Shown here piece by piece: positions 27,664 to 37,120 of a stretch of 64,000 nucleotides of DNA (position 1 is its first letter; each line of letters begins with the position of its first letter). The stretch comes from CAVWUA01 sp963758025 (GTDB lineage Bacteria > Planctomycetota > Planctomycetia > Isosphaerales > Isosphaeraceae), in the NCBI GenBank assembly GCA_963758025.1, contig CAVWUA010000004.1, positions 124,001 to 188,000 of the forward strand. The letters are read 5' to 3'. The notes below the pieces were generated by a model. That model worked only from the letters and a program-made list of their open reading frames with translations, had not been told where the DNA came from and did not search any database. Made by a program: the position numbers and the translations under genes.

Positions 27664-28659
27664 TCAACGATCGCGGAACGTCGCGTGACAGCGACGACAG
27701 CTCTGCGCGGCTCGACCGAACGTTTCCTGGACGGCGATGCGATTGGCCTGTGTGGAAGACTGGTCGAGCCGCCTCAGGGCCTGCTCCAGGGATCGGGCCT
27801 CGCTCTCCGATTCCGCGAGCCGGCCAAGAAATTCGTCCCCCTTTTGAGTAGATTCCGGCTGTCGTTGAAGTTCACGGAACAATTCCGTGAGCTGAAGCGC
27901 CTCGTGCGGGGGGTCGAGGTCAGGATGTTCTGGGGGTGAGCGAAATCCCGCTTCCTGGATTTCCTTGAGGTGATCCCACCGTTGGTCGATCTCGACCATG
28001 GACTCGATCAAGGCTGGAACCTTGGCCCGTTCGGGAAAGTCGGCATCGATACTCTGAAGATCTTTCGGGGAAGGTGGATCGAAGGTCCTCACCGTCTCGA
28101 ACAGTCCGGCGTAGTCTGAGGATGTTCCCGCCTGTTCAAGCCAGTCGAGTGCCTGCTGCTTGCTCCAACCTTCCGTTGCGAGTCCGCAAAGCGCCGCCGC
28201 CGTGGGTCCGCGATGCTTTCCATGATGGCAATGAACAAACACCGGACCTGGCATGGAGTTCATCGCCTTGACAAGACGGGCAGCCTGTTCGGGAGAAACG
28301 CCATCATAGCCGACCGGCAGATGAACGTAGCGCAAGCCTGCCTGATGGGCTTGCTCCACATCGGGTATCGCGCCGTCCACGCTGATAATCGTTCGAATTC
28401 CCAGCCGTTGAAGGGACTCGAATCCCGGGCGGCCCTCGGGCTGAGAGCCACTGTAGAGCCGAGGGCTCAGTTGAAAGAGGTTATGTACTCCCGCAGCTTC
28501 GATCGGCTTCCCCGGCAAGGCTGGTTCGGCATTGTCGGAGACACCGTTTTGGTGTTCCTCTGGCCTGGAATTCTCCCCAGTCCACCCCCTCGAGCCGAGA
28601 TGGATCAAACCCAAAATGATCAAAGTCAGCCGGAGAATCTTGGAGAGTCGGTTCTGCAT
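27664..28659 (-). CDS. Secreted protein tyrosine phosphatase-like domain fused to a cytochrome c'-like tail
   Basis: The preferred start is the ATG at 28659, which opens a signal peptide or anchor (LSKILRLTLIILGLIHLG); a longer frame to 28773 adds 38 unlikely residues. The first domain is a dual-specificity/DUF442-type phosphatase with loop VFVHCHHGKHRGPT, giving HCxxGxxR with the nucleophilic Cys at about residue 144. The second, about residues 220-331, is helical and ends in SCRRCHATFRDR. A CxxCH haem site just before a terminal FR is the signature of cytochrome c'. Both parts would act in the periplasm. The usual downstream Asp general acid of the phosphatase is not obvious. Confidence 0.8.
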   Translation of the reverse strand: MQNRLSKILRLTLIILGLIHLGSRGWTGENSRPEEHQNGVSDNAEPALPGKPIEAAGVHNLFQLSPRLYSGSQPEGRPGFESLQRLGIRTIISVDGAIPDVEQAHQAGLRYVHLPVGYDGVSPEQAARLVKAMNSMPGPVFVHCHHGKHRGPTAAALCGLATEGWSKQQALDWLEQAGTSSDYAGLFETVRTFDPPSPKDLQSIDADFPERAKVPALIESMVEIDQRWDHLKEIQEAGFRSPPEHPDLDPPHEALQLTELFRELQRQPESTQKGDEFLGRLAESESEARSLEQALRRLDQSSTQANRIAVQETFGRAAQSCRRCHATFRDR

Positions 28660-29091
28660 TCCGAAATCTCCCAAAGGTGGGAAAGCGATAGTCCGCAGAC
28701 CTCTTCGACTGGGAAGCCTTTCTGAAGCGACGCCGCTTTGCGCGGCTTCCGATTGTCCATACGTAACGATCATCCACCCGCCAAACCGCTATCGAGCGGC
28801 GAGGTTCAACAGGTGTTGAGGGGGATGTCCATGAAACAAAAAAAGGGCATGAGAGGCACCCTCCCATACCCTCGACCGACCATAGATGCATTCAACTTCA
28901 TCATCAGGAAGGACCGCTGAAAAGTGGGTATGGTCCTTACCGTAAGCTTCTTAGGCGACCGGAGAATGGAAATCTCCCCCAAACTGAGCTATGCTGTCCT
29001 CCTGAACGATGCGTGCTCCTCGGTGGGTCACCTTTTCGCTTCGGGCAGGACTACCCCGATGGACGACTCCCTGGCACCTACGACGCCTTGA

Positions 29092-29697
29092 TTCGATCGG
29101 GAGCCCGACGCCTCACCGGATACCAACGCCGTCTCGTTCCAGGCCGAGGTCACCACCGCCCTGTGTGGCGGCTGTGCCCGCCAGGCCGAGCGACGCTTTG
29201 GCTGGGGACGCGACACCGTCGAGAAGGGGCTGTGCGAACAGCAGCGCGGCATCCGCTGCCTGGAGAACTTCACCGCACGCGGCCGCCAACGGAGCGAGGA
29301 GAAGAACCCGCAATTGGCCGCCGATATCCGCGCCATCGTCGAGCCGCACTCGTACGCCGATCCCGAACTCAAGTCGTCACGGCGCTACTCCAACCTCTCG
29401 GCGGCTGAGGTGCTGGAGGCCTTGATTGCCAAGGGCTATGCCCGAGAGGAGTTGCCCGGCGAACGGACGATGCGCGATATCCTCAATCGCATGAACTATC
29501 GTCTCAAGCGGATTCAGAAAGGCAAGCCTCTGAAGAAGACCAAGGAGACGGATGCGATCTTCGCCAACGTGAAGCAGGTCCGGCAGCAGGCCCGGAAGGA
29601 GCCCGAGACGCTGGAAATCTCGATGGACACGAAAGCCAAGGTGAACCTGGGCGATTACGTCCGTGGGGGGAAAAACCCGGACCGACAGCAGCGGTGA
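29092..29697 (+). CDS. ISAzo13-type transposase, N-terminal piece
   Basis: The frame is open from 29092, after a TGA; the first in-frame ATG is at 29314, so the true start is unclear and may lie in a shifted upstream frame. It contains the helix-turn-helix-like N-terminus (RRFGWGRDTVEKGL), ELPGERTMRDILNRMNYRLK and the first catalytic Asp in ISMDTKAKVNLGDY. The frame runs out at 29697. The catalytic domain continues in the second frame, joined at a G6A5 run around 29665-29676 (YVRGGK). This could be a sequencing indel or a programmed slippage site. Confidence 0.7.
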   Translation, partial: FDREPDASPDTNAVSFQAEVTTALCGGCARQAERRFGWGRDTVEKGLCEQQRGIRCLENFTARGRQRSEEKNPQLAADIRAIVEPHSYADPELKSSRRYSNLSAAEVLEALIAKGYAREELPGERTMRDILNRMNYRLKRIQKGKPLKKTKETDAIFANVKQVRQQARKEPETLEISMDTKAKVNLGDYVRGGKNPDRQQR

Positions 29698-30286
29698 GGT
29701 GCCCAAGGGCTGGGATCACGATCCGCCCGCGGAACAGAAGTTGGTCCCGTTCGGCATTTTGATGGTGGCCAGTGGGGCGTTGATGCTCTTCTTCGGCACG
29801 CGGGACACAAGCGATGCCTGGGTCGATGTCTTGAAGCTGTGGTGGCTCCAGGTCCAGAGCGGACTCGGACACGTCAAACGCCTGGTGATCTATCTGGATA
29901 ACGGGCCGAAGAACTCGGGGCGGCGGACGCAGTTCCTGAAGCGGATGGTGGAGTTCGCCGACTGGTCGGGCTTGGAGATTCGCCTGGTGTACTACCCGCC
30001 GTATCACAGCAAGTACAACCCCATCGAACGATGCTGGTCGGCGCTGGAGCAGAAGTGGAATGGCGAGCTACTGAACTGCTGGAAAGTGGTGCTGCAATGT
30101 GCTCTCCGCATGAAATGGAAAGGGCGACACCCGACAGTGAAACGCCTGCACGGTGAGTACCCCGATGGTGTGAGCGTGTCGGCCAAGGAGATGAAGCCGA
30201 TCGAGGCGCGTCTGCAGCGGTCGGCCACCCTGCCGAAGTACGACATCACCATCAAGCCGAAAGCGACCGACCCGCAGGTAATGTAA
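29663..30286 (+). CDS. ISAzo13-type transposase, C-terminal catalytic piece
   Basis: Continues the previous piece from about 29670 (GGKTRTDSSGEVPKGWDHD). It carries the second catalytic Asp in VIYLDNGPKNSGRRTQFLK and the third acid in YYPPYHSKYNPIERCWSALE. The family-typical end is HPTVKRLHGEYPDGVSVSAK followed by LPKYDITIKP. This completes a DDE transposase close to family length when joined with the N-terminal piece. Confidence 0.8.
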   Translation: MGGKTRTDSSGEVPKGWDHDPPAEQKLVPFGILMVASGALMLFFGTRDTSDAWVDVLKLWWLQVQSGLGHVKRLVIYLDNGPKNSGRRTQFLKRMVEFADWSGLEIRLVYYPPYHSKYNPIERCWSALEQKWNGELLNCWKVVLQCALRMKWKGRHPTVKRLHGEYPDGVSVSAKEMKPIEARLQRSATLPKYDITIKPKATDPQVM

Positions 30287-30308
30287 TTGCTGCCGGTCGC
30301 CTTATACT

Positions 30309-30645
30309 TCACCCGGCCAAAAGTTGAGGTTTCTCGAAGGTCTGGAAGTTGAGCGTCAGCAGTGAGGCGATGGCGGGCTTGTGCTTGCCCTCGACGCCCT
30401 CCAGGCACTCCACGATCGCCGCCTTGAACCGGGCGAAGTCCTCGTAGTACCGGCAGGTCAGGACCTCCTTCTTCACGAACTTCCACAGCCGCTCGATCAG
30501 GTTCAGGTTCGGCGAGTACGACGGCAGGTACAACAACTCGATCCTCAACTCGGCGGCCAGCAGCCGCACCACCTCGCACTTCTGGTAGCGGGCGTTGTCC
30601 AGCACCAGCGTCAGCGGCAGCCCCGCATACCGGGCCGAGAGCTGC
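30309..30645 (-). CDS. IS630-type transposase, C-terminal piece
   Basis: Continues from about 30645 (LSARYAGLPLTL). The second Asp is in LVLDNARYQKCE and the third acid in LPSYSPNLNLIERLWKFVKKE, the classic IS630 signature. It ends with the stop at 30309-30311, inside the left terminal repeat. Reading farther upstream in this frame gives only low-complexity shadow sequence. One base at about 30640-30650 separates the halves. Confidence 0.8.
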
Positions 30646-31351
30646 GGAGCAGCTCGCAGACGGCCATCGCGTCGATGACCGTGTCGTTGACCACTGTCGT
30701 CAGCTCGTGCGTGACCGCGTCGATGGCCCCCAGGACGTTGAACCGCTTGCGGCCCGAGGGGCCGCGGATCAGCAGCCGGCTGAAGCACCAGAGGTAGCCC
30801 AGGAACGCCCCGTGGACGAAGTGGGCGGCATCGACGAAGCAGACGACCCGGCGGAGTCGCTGGGCCTGCCGCAGCCGGGGGCGGAGCCGCTCGTCCAGGA
30901 ACGTCGCCTGCTCGTCGGCATCGGCCTTGGCCGGGATCATCCCGAGCTTGCGATACGTCAGGCCCAGGTCCTTGAGGAACTCGCGGACCTGCGTCGGTCC
31001 CCGGCGGATGCCCGTGATCCGCTCGATCTCGGCGGCGGCCTGGGCGGTCGAGCGGGGCGGGTGGTTGCGGAAGTGGTCCTCCAGCGTCTCGCGGTGCTCG
31101 TGCAGCTCGCTCTCGGGCCCCTCCCAGTCGATCCGCTTGAGCCGCTCGATGCCCCCCTCCTGGAACTGACGCAGGTAGCTGCGGAGGGTATTCTCGGAGA
31201 TGCGGGCCAGTCGGCAGATGACGTGGTGGGGCAGGCCCTGACTCTTGAGGTAGACCGCCTCCATCTTCAGTTGCACCCGGGGATGGGGATGATGGAACCG
31301 TTCGTGGTGCAGGGCGTCGATCTGCTCGGAGGTGAAGTCGATGTGGAGCAT
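30611..31351 (-). CDS. IS630-type transposase, N-terminal piece
   Basis: Starts at the ATG at 31351. It has a helix-turn-helix/Winged_helix region (HHVICRLARISENTLRSYL, RSTAQAAAEIERITGIRRG) and RKLGMIPAKAD, then the first catalytic Asp in VCFVDAAHFVHGAFLG. Sense content ends near 30645 (MAVCELL); the rest of this frame is spurious. The catalytic C-terminus continues one frame away. Confidence 0.8.
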   Translation of the reverse strand: MLHIDFTSEQIDALHHERFHHPHPRVQLKMEAVYLKSQGLPHHVICRLARISENTLRSYLRQFQEGGIERLKRIDWEGPESELHEHRETLEDHFRNHPPRSTAQAAAEIERITGIRRGPTQVREFLKDLGLTYRKLGMIPAKADADEQATFLDERLRPRLRQAQRLRRVVCFVDAAHFVHGAFLGYLWCFSRLLIRGPSGRKRFNVLGAIDAVTHELTTVVNDTVIDAMAVCELLRSSRPGMRGCR

Positions 31352-31481
31352 CGCCGTGGCCCGGGCTGAGCATCAAGGGAGCCGATTCAGGCGATGAGCT
31401 TACGTCCCACATAAGCCCGAGACAATCCTCAACTCTCAGCCGCGAGGAGTATAACAGATTCGACAGATCGAAGTTAGAATG

Positions 31482-31554
31482 GAGGAATAGGGGACTTGAA
31501 CCCTTACCTCTTGCATGCGATGAAGGCGCTTTCCCAGCTGAGCCAATCGCCCGG
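31482..31554 (-). pseudogene. Degenerate tRNA-Ala (CGC anticodon position)
   Basis: The minus strand shows a tRNA-like order: GGGCGATTGGCTCAGCTGGG, an anticodon arm with CGC in the loop AT-CGC-AT, variable AGGTA, then TTCAAGT as T loop. Pairing is poor. The acceptor stem has C4 opposite C69 and two wobbles, the D stem ends in C-A, the anticodon stem CCTTC/GCAAG has two mismatches, and the T stem AAGGG/CCCCT has A-C. It resembles alanine tRNA but probably does not fold properly. It may be decayed or contain read errors. It lies beside the IS630 end. Confidence 0.6.
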
Positions 31555-31641
31555 TTCGCTGAAATACGGGGCGTTCCAACCATGGCATTATTTTACTGGT
31601 ACTGCATCTCTGTCAAGCCTCTCGTGAGATTGGATTCCCTT

Positions 31642-34470
31642 TTACAGTTTATTTCGCCATCCGACTCGGCCGGGCTCAATTCTTGACTGCTTGTCGAAGT
31701 CGCCGAATCCCCCGGGCGGAGGCGACGGTTGCCTTATCCTGGAAGGCGACGAAGCTGGCATCTCAGCGGATCGGGTCGAGATCGGGATCGGTGCGCGAGT
31801 GCGGGGCGGCATTCTCCCAACCATCGGCGATTGCCCGCCGGATCAGATCGATCGCCTTGTCTGTATAGACGGTTTTGAGCTCGGTCGGCCTCCTGTCCCG
31901 GGCGACGGCCCGTGCAGAGAGCGAAAGTGCATGCGGCTCGAAATAGTCGCGGTTGTCCGTGGGTGAATGCGTGAGCACACCTGAGATCAGACCGCCGCCT
32001 CCTCTAGTCGCCGCACGGGCCATCGCCACCGCCAGGTCGATCTGCGAAAGCCTGTGCCTCCGGGTTCGTCGCGATCGCCTTTCGTAACGTCAGGTACTTC
32101 CGAAAGCGGAGCGCGCCGTCCTCCGCATCGCCAGTCCGTTCGAGTGCCGTGCCGAGAAAGTAGCGGGCATAGGAAGCGGACGTTTTATAATAGGTATTTC
32201 GTGGGTCTTCCTTCAGGAGGTTTTCCGCGATCCAGAGCATCCCCTGATAGCTGCGCAGGGCCGCAGCCGGATCGTTCCATCGGAGAAGCTTCACTCTCCG
32301 GCATCGGCCAGGGACACGGCCACGTCGCGCGGGCCCGGCCATGGTCGGGCCGCTGGCGTACCAACTCCTGGCGGATGCGGCGGCCTTTCCATAGTAATTC
32401 CGGGCTCCTCGGGGTTCGTTCAATTTTACCAGCACGTCACCCATCTTGGAGAACAGGCCCGCCTCCTCGCGAAACGAACCTCGAACAACGTGCCTCCGCC
32501 TTCGAGAAGCCAACTCCGCCACTGCAGTTCCTCCCGGCAAGCCGCAAGGCCCGACCTGATCGCCGAGCTGGAGCCGGATGTTCGCGAGCAGGCCGAAATC
32601 GCTTGCCACGGCGCGTTGTGCGATCATCATCGGGGATGCGTTCCGCCCATTCGCGGCGGATAGTCAGAGCCTGTTCTAATAGTTCCGGGCCTTGGCGGGA
32701 TCGCCCAGATAATTCATATAGAGGTCGCCAAGGGTATTCCGGCCCCGGGCCAGGTCTACCTTCAGGTCCAGGTTCTCCGGGTCGGCCTGCACCAGCGCCG
32801 AGAGAATCGATCGATCGACCTGTAGTGCGCAGCGGGCCTTATCATACGACTGAGTTCACCAGAAGATCTCCGAGCCGTTGCTGCCGGGCCGCTTCAGTCC
32901 GATCCATCCGCGAAGCCTGTTGGCCGAGGGAAGAACCATGGGACATATTCTCGCGAGCCGGTCTCAGAAGGTCGAGCCGAGGTTCTGAAGTCGCCGTCCG
33001 ATCGCGAAGCTGCTGCTGAACCTTCGTGACGAGCGACTGGATGACGGAAAGAGCCATTATTCCCCTGCTCGTTGGCCGCCCTGCCGCGCCCCACGTTCCG
33101 CGATGTAAGCTTGGGTCAGATCATCATTTTTCTTGGTAATCTCATGATTCTTCTCGTGAAAAAATAGGGCCGCGACGACAGAGAAACTGTGACAGCGATC
33201 AGCAGGCTGGCGGTCAAGCTGATCGCGACCACTTCCGGCTTGATCACACGACCAGCGACGGAGATGTCGAGCCGCGAGATCGGCCGCGCGAGGATCGGCC
33301 GGTCGTCGAGGAATCGCTCCAGGTCCTCGGCCAGTGCCGCGATGTTCACGTAACGGCAATCCCGGTCTTCTCGAGGTACTTCAACAGATCGTCTCCAGAT
33401 CCTTCGGGACATTCCGGCTGGAGGAGCGTCGGCGCCACTGGTCCTTCGTGCGGACCTGGTCCAGGGTCTCGACAATGTCGACCCCTTGAAGGGGGGACGG
33501 CGAGTCAGTATCGTGAGGATCGCCCCTATCGCGTACTGGTCGGATTCGGACCAATCAACGTGCCGTCCCCCCGGTCTGTTTCTTCGCCATGTACTCGATG
33601 CGGCTTGCTCCATGATCCAACCTGTACTGGTTTGACCGGAGCTTTCGGTATCCTCCATCTCCTTCGAGCCGCTCGGCCAGGCCAAAGTCGGTGATCTCAA
33701 GTTCTGCCACCGGAGTTGATCAGTACGTTCGCCGGCTTCAGATCGTGGTCGATAATACCGATCTCATGGACAACCTCGATGGCCAGAGCGAGGGTCCGGG
33801 CCATCGCGGGCGGCTTCAAAACGCGCCGGCGGTCTTCGCCGGTAATCCGCGATCTCAGGGTATTTCCTTCAACGTATTCGTACCCGCAACCTAGGGCAGT
33901 TCTTCGAACTTGCTCGTGATCATAAGATCTGAACCATGTTGGCATTATTGAGCAGGGCAATCGCCTGGCGTCTCTTGCTCAAAGTGTTGGCGTGGCGCGT
34001 GTGCGACGCCTGCGCAGCGCCCAGGATCATCTTCAAAGCGACGAAGTCGATCGAGCCGAGGCGGCGGGCCTTGTACACAATCCCGATGTCCCGCTGTGCA
34101 TGATGACATCTAGGATTTCGACCGGTACCCCTGGGAAGGACGGAGGTGCCCTGCTCGGCCGAGAGTCGGACCAGCGTGATCGCCGTCTGCGCGTTGTCTC
34201 GCGGTCCTGAATCCCAGGGACCTTCGGGCTGGGGTTCTGTCTTATTCTCTACCGGTACCACCTGGGGGCTGCCGATTGCCGCTGGCGGTCGCGGGTCGCG
34301 TCTCGTCGTCAACCCGGGAGTGGCCAGGGGACGTGGGCGAACTGGGTATCGTGCAGGCGGTCGAGCGCCTCCTGGCACGCCTCCTTGCATTCCTGAAGGT
34401 GGACTCCAGTTCCGTCGAGCCCGTCCGGCTCGTAGCCCTCGATTCAGTTCCGGCTCAGCTCTGAGGTCGA
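31642..34470 (-). pseudogene. Decayed planctomycete Ser/Thr protein kinase with TPR tail
   Basis: Kinase motifs are recognisable but scattered over all three minus frames. There is a zinc-finger-like start (HLQECKEACQEALDRL, about 34400), nucleotide loop and beta-3 (GIVYKARRLGSIDFVALKMI, about 34020-34080), catalytic loop IDHDLKPANVLI (about 33720; the expected His-Arg-Asp reads Asp-His-Asp), DFGLAERLEGDG (about 33670) and SDQYAIGAILTILTRRPPF (about 33530). One membrane helix follows (about 33190-33235), then TPR-like sequence to about 31990. Frames change every 100-300 bp and stops are common. The architecture is that of membrane-anchored Ser/Thr kinases encoded next to an ECF sigma factor, whose remnant lies just upstream. 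Confidence 0.72.
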
Positions 34471-34539
34471 TGGCAGACGCGATCTTCGGGTCCTCCCTTC
34501 TGGTTCGCTGACCGGTACGACCGCCTGGTCGTCGGTGAC

Positions 34540-34960
34540 CTCTTCCAATCCCTCGACTTCCTCGCGGAGCATCTTCCGAACGCCTGCTCTGGCCATGTGA
34601 ACGGCGGTCATCGTGATGCCAAGCTGCTCGGCGGCCTAGCCGAGGCCCCGCCGACCGACGTCAGCCAGAAGGCACGCCAGGCCTGTTCCTCGACCCGGGC
34701 ACGAACTATCTCGCAGGCATCTGGCAGAAGAAGGTCGCGCCGGAGACTCCCTCTACTTCCAGCCCCCCACGCCTCGACCGCATCACCGGCAGCCGGCAGT
34801 GCTGCCAGGGCCTGAGCGACCCGGGTATCGCTGCCCCATGGTCCCCCGCGGCGGATCGTTCCCGCCTCCGGTGGAGGTCGGTGACTACATTTTCACCACG
34901 ACCGGCCCAGCCAGCTTCTGCAATCGCTGCACTGGACGTAAGTGAGACCCCGGTAGTTCC
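34540..34960 (-). pseudogene. Remnant of an ECF sigma factor
   Basis: Only the sigma-4 region is readable. EIVRARVEEQAWRAFWL (about 34659-34710) leads, across a frame change, into AEQLGITMTAVHMARAGVRK and MLREE (about 34563-34632). That is the helix-turn-helix and end of an ECF sigma factor of the kinase-linked planctomycete type. Upstream sequence to about 34960 shows no clean sigma-2 domain. With the kinase remnant downstream it forms a decayed sigma/kinase signalling pair. Confidence 0.6.
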
Positions 34961-35494
34961 TCGAAAAGCCGCGTCAGGAAACTGCGTGTCTGGGTCACGT
35001 CTCGTCGACATCCGGCCTTGCTCGAAGCCCCTGTTCCCTACACCACGGCCGCTTTGTCTGCATCATCTCCTGAAATGAAATTGACTATTCTTCAAGGCCG
35101 TCTGGGTTCTTCTGGTTTGGTGATTGTCAGTAGCAAGCTACCCTGGGTTTGAAATTTTGTTCTCGATCGTCATGGTCATGGTCCATGATACGCTTCATCG
35201 CAAACTGCATCCTCTTCCTACCACGTATGCTTCTATTCATATTGAATGTGTCAGCGAGGAATCGTTGCGAATAGGACTATCTTGTATTAGGTTCTGCCTT
35301 GGCCAGCTAGTTTGATACAGGGGAATTGGACTTGTGATCCCTCTGTCTCATCCAATATTTTCATCTAGCTTCAATCGAGGAACTCATGATGATTTTATAA
35401 CACATCCAGGGACGAAACGAATATCCGAAACATCGACAGTTCTGCCATGAGCCAATTCAACCAAAAAGAGCAACCTGGAAATTTCAATATGAGG
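34961..35494. other. Gene-poor spacer before the IS4-type element
   Basis: About 530 bp with lower GC than its surroundings and no open frame of credible content on either strand. No tRNA, terminator or repeat was seen. Confidence 0.5.
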
Positions 35495-36825
35495 ATCACA
35501 ACCGTCCGGCTAACGCTTTTAGGATTTGACGAAAGGTCTTTCAAATAATAGCTTGGGCCGCAAAATGAGCGCGCACGATATCTTCTCGGGTCGTCAGAAT
35601 CCTCGGCTGGGAAATCATCCCAGGCGATGGAGGACGACGCATGGACCCCGGCAAGCTCGTGTTCGCCCAACTGATGGAATTCCTGCCCAGGCACGACCTC
35701 AACGCGTGCGTGCGGCGGTATGGCGGCGACTGTCGCCCGCGCGGCTTCTCGTGCCGGGATCAATTCCTCTGCCTCGCGTTCGCGCAGCTGACCTTTCGCG
35801 AAAGTCTCCGCGACATCGAGACGTGCCTGCGATCCTTCCAGCCCAAGCTCTACCATGCGGGCTTCCGCGGCAACATTTCGCGGAGCACATTGGCCGACGC
35901 CAACCGTGTCCACGACTGGCGCATCTTCGCCGATTTCGCTCAGGTGTTGATCGGCCGTGCGCGGAAGCTGTATGCCGACGAGCCCATGGGCGTGGAACTG
36001 GAACAGACCGTCTACGCGCTGGACAGCACCACGATCGACCTCTGCTTGAGCCTGTTCCCTTGGGCGCGATTTCGCCGTCGCAAAGGGGCGGTGAAGCTGC
36101 ACACCCTCCTGGATCTGCGCGGCAACATCCCCACGTTCGTGCGGATTACGCACGGGAAAACCCACGACGTCAACGTCCTCGACCATCTGCCGATCGAACC
36201 GGGCTCGTTCTACGTGATGGACCGAGGGTATGTCGACTTTCGACGTCTTCATCGGTTCACAATATGTTCGGCGTTCTTCGTGACGCGAGCCAAGCGTGGT
36301 CTCGACTACACCCGCCGCAGCCGTCGTCGGGTCGACAAGTCGACGGGTTTGCGGAGCGATCAAACGATTGTGCTGGCCGGCCCGAAGACATCGCGCCTGT
36401 ACCCCGACCCGCTGCGTCGCATCTCGTTCCACGACGCCGAGAACGACAGGAGGTTCGTGTTCCTGACCAACGACTTCACCCTGCCCGCGCTGACGATCGC
36501 GAAGCTTTACAAATGTCGATGGCAAGTCGAGCTGTTCTTCAAATGGATCAAGCAAAACTTACATATCAAATCCTTTTACGGGACCAGCGACAACGCGGTG
36601 AGGACTCAAGTGTGGATCGCGATCAGCGTTTACGTGCTCGTCGCCATCGTGAAGAAGGAACTCCGGCTGAAGCGGAGCCTCAGCGAAATCTTGCAAATTC
36701 TCAGCCTCACCCTTTTCGAGAAAACCCCTGTTTTTCAGGCATTGAGGGAGCAAAACCCGCAAGAACCGGAGCCGCCATTCTCTAACCAGTTGAGACTGTT
36801 CGACTTATAGCCGGACAGTTGTGAT
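35495..36825 (+). mobile_element. IS4-family insertion sequence, apparently complete
   Basis: An 18-bp terminal repeat ATCACAACCGTCCGGCTA at 35495-35512 recurs inverted at 36808-36825 with one mismatch. The 1331-bp element carries one intact transposase, whose TAG stop lies inside the right repeat. Flanks show no convincing target-site duplication. It is inserted about 295 bp before the start of the giant surface-protein gene, in the same orientation. Confidence 0.87.
35641..36810 (+). CDS. IS4-family transposase (DUF4372 plus DDE domain)
   Basis: Intact 389-residue transposase. The N-terminal DUF4372 helical region reads FAQLMEFLPRHDLNACVRRYGG, with CRDQFLCLAFAQLTFRESLRD. Catalytic acids are in VYALDSTTIDLCL and FYVMDRGYVDF, and the IS4 Y-x2-R-x3-E-x6-K signature is YKCRWQVELFFKWIKQ. 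The N-terminal start at 35641 fits the family length. It is one of few intact open frames between 29 and 38 kb, so the insertion may be recent and possibly active. Confidence 0.92.
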   Translation: MDPGKLVFAQLMEFLPRHDLNACVRRYGGDCRPRGFSCRDQFLCLAFAQLTFRESLRDIETCLRSFQPKLYHAGFRGNISRSTLADANRVHDWRIFADFAQVLIGRARKLYADEPMGVELEQTVYALDSTTIDLCLSLFPWARFRRRKGAVKLHTLLDLRGNIPTFVRITHGKTHDVNVLDHLPIEPGSFYVMDRGYVDFRRLHRFTICSAFFVTRAKRGLDYTRRSRRRVDKSTGLRSDQTIVLAGPKTSRLYPDPLRRISFHDAENDRRFVFLTNDFTLPALTIAKLYKCRWQVELFFKWIKQNLHIKSFYGTSDNAVRTQVWIAISVYVLVAIVKKELRLKRSLSEILQILSLTLFEKTPVFQALREQNPQEPEPPFSNQLRLFDL

Positions 36826-37120
36826 GGCGCGGAAACAAATCCTCCAATAACAAACACCTATCGAATTCATTCTTGCGGGTTTCTGATAGATTATCAAAGC
36901 AACGATGTATCACGATCGCCGAGGCCCCCGGAAATCTAAACCTTTCAGCTATAGGTCGGGTTTCAAATCGGGGCTAGACGGGTCGTTCCTGCGAGCGAAA
37001 TCCGTCGTCGAGAATCGCAAGAATCGGGGAAATGATCGGTACGAACAGTGGAGGAGGAGGCACGACGCCTTGCTCGTTTCTCCCGATCAGCTAGGGGTCC
37101 GAGTGATGCCACATCGGTCC
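36826..37120. other. Upstream region of the giant surface-protein gene
   Basis: About 295 bp between the IS4 right end and the first ATG of the giant gene. An open frame crosses it, but its product shows no domain. The native promoter of the giant gene, if retained, must be here. Nothing else was recognised. Confidence 0.4.

Larger units (their letters stand above)
28954..30302 (+). mobile_element. ISAzo13-family insertion sequence
   Basis: A transposase of the ISAzo13 group lies between matching ends. AGGCGACCGG at 28954-28963 is repeated inverted as CCGGTCGCCT at 30293-30302, giving an element of about 1.35 kb. The right end touches the left terminal repeat of the IS630-type element. I saw no clear target-site duplication, and the right boundary is uncertain because of the abutment. 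Confidence 0.6.
30302..31454 (-). mobile_element. IS630-family insertion sequence
   Basis: Terminal inverted repeats of 28 bp, identical at 22 positions, lie at 30302-30329 and 31427-31454. Both begin TTATACT, so TA dinucleotides, the IS630 target, stand at each end. Between them is an IS630-type transposase on the minus strand. The left end directly joins the ISAzo13-like element, and the right end is 27 bp from a broken tRNA. Confidence 0.82.

Noticed and set aside
31482..31554. Functional tRNA-Ala
   Set aside because: Mismatches in acceptor, D, anticodon and T stems as read; kept as a pseudogene instead.
30650..31583. Upstream extension of the IS630 C-terminal frame (Pro/Arg/Gly-rich)
   Set aside because: Low-complexity shadow of the true N-terminal transposase frame; also runs through the terminal repeat.
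35395..36555. Minus-strand open frame of 386 codons over the IS4 transposase
   Set aside because: Antisense shadow of an intact, motif-complete transposase.
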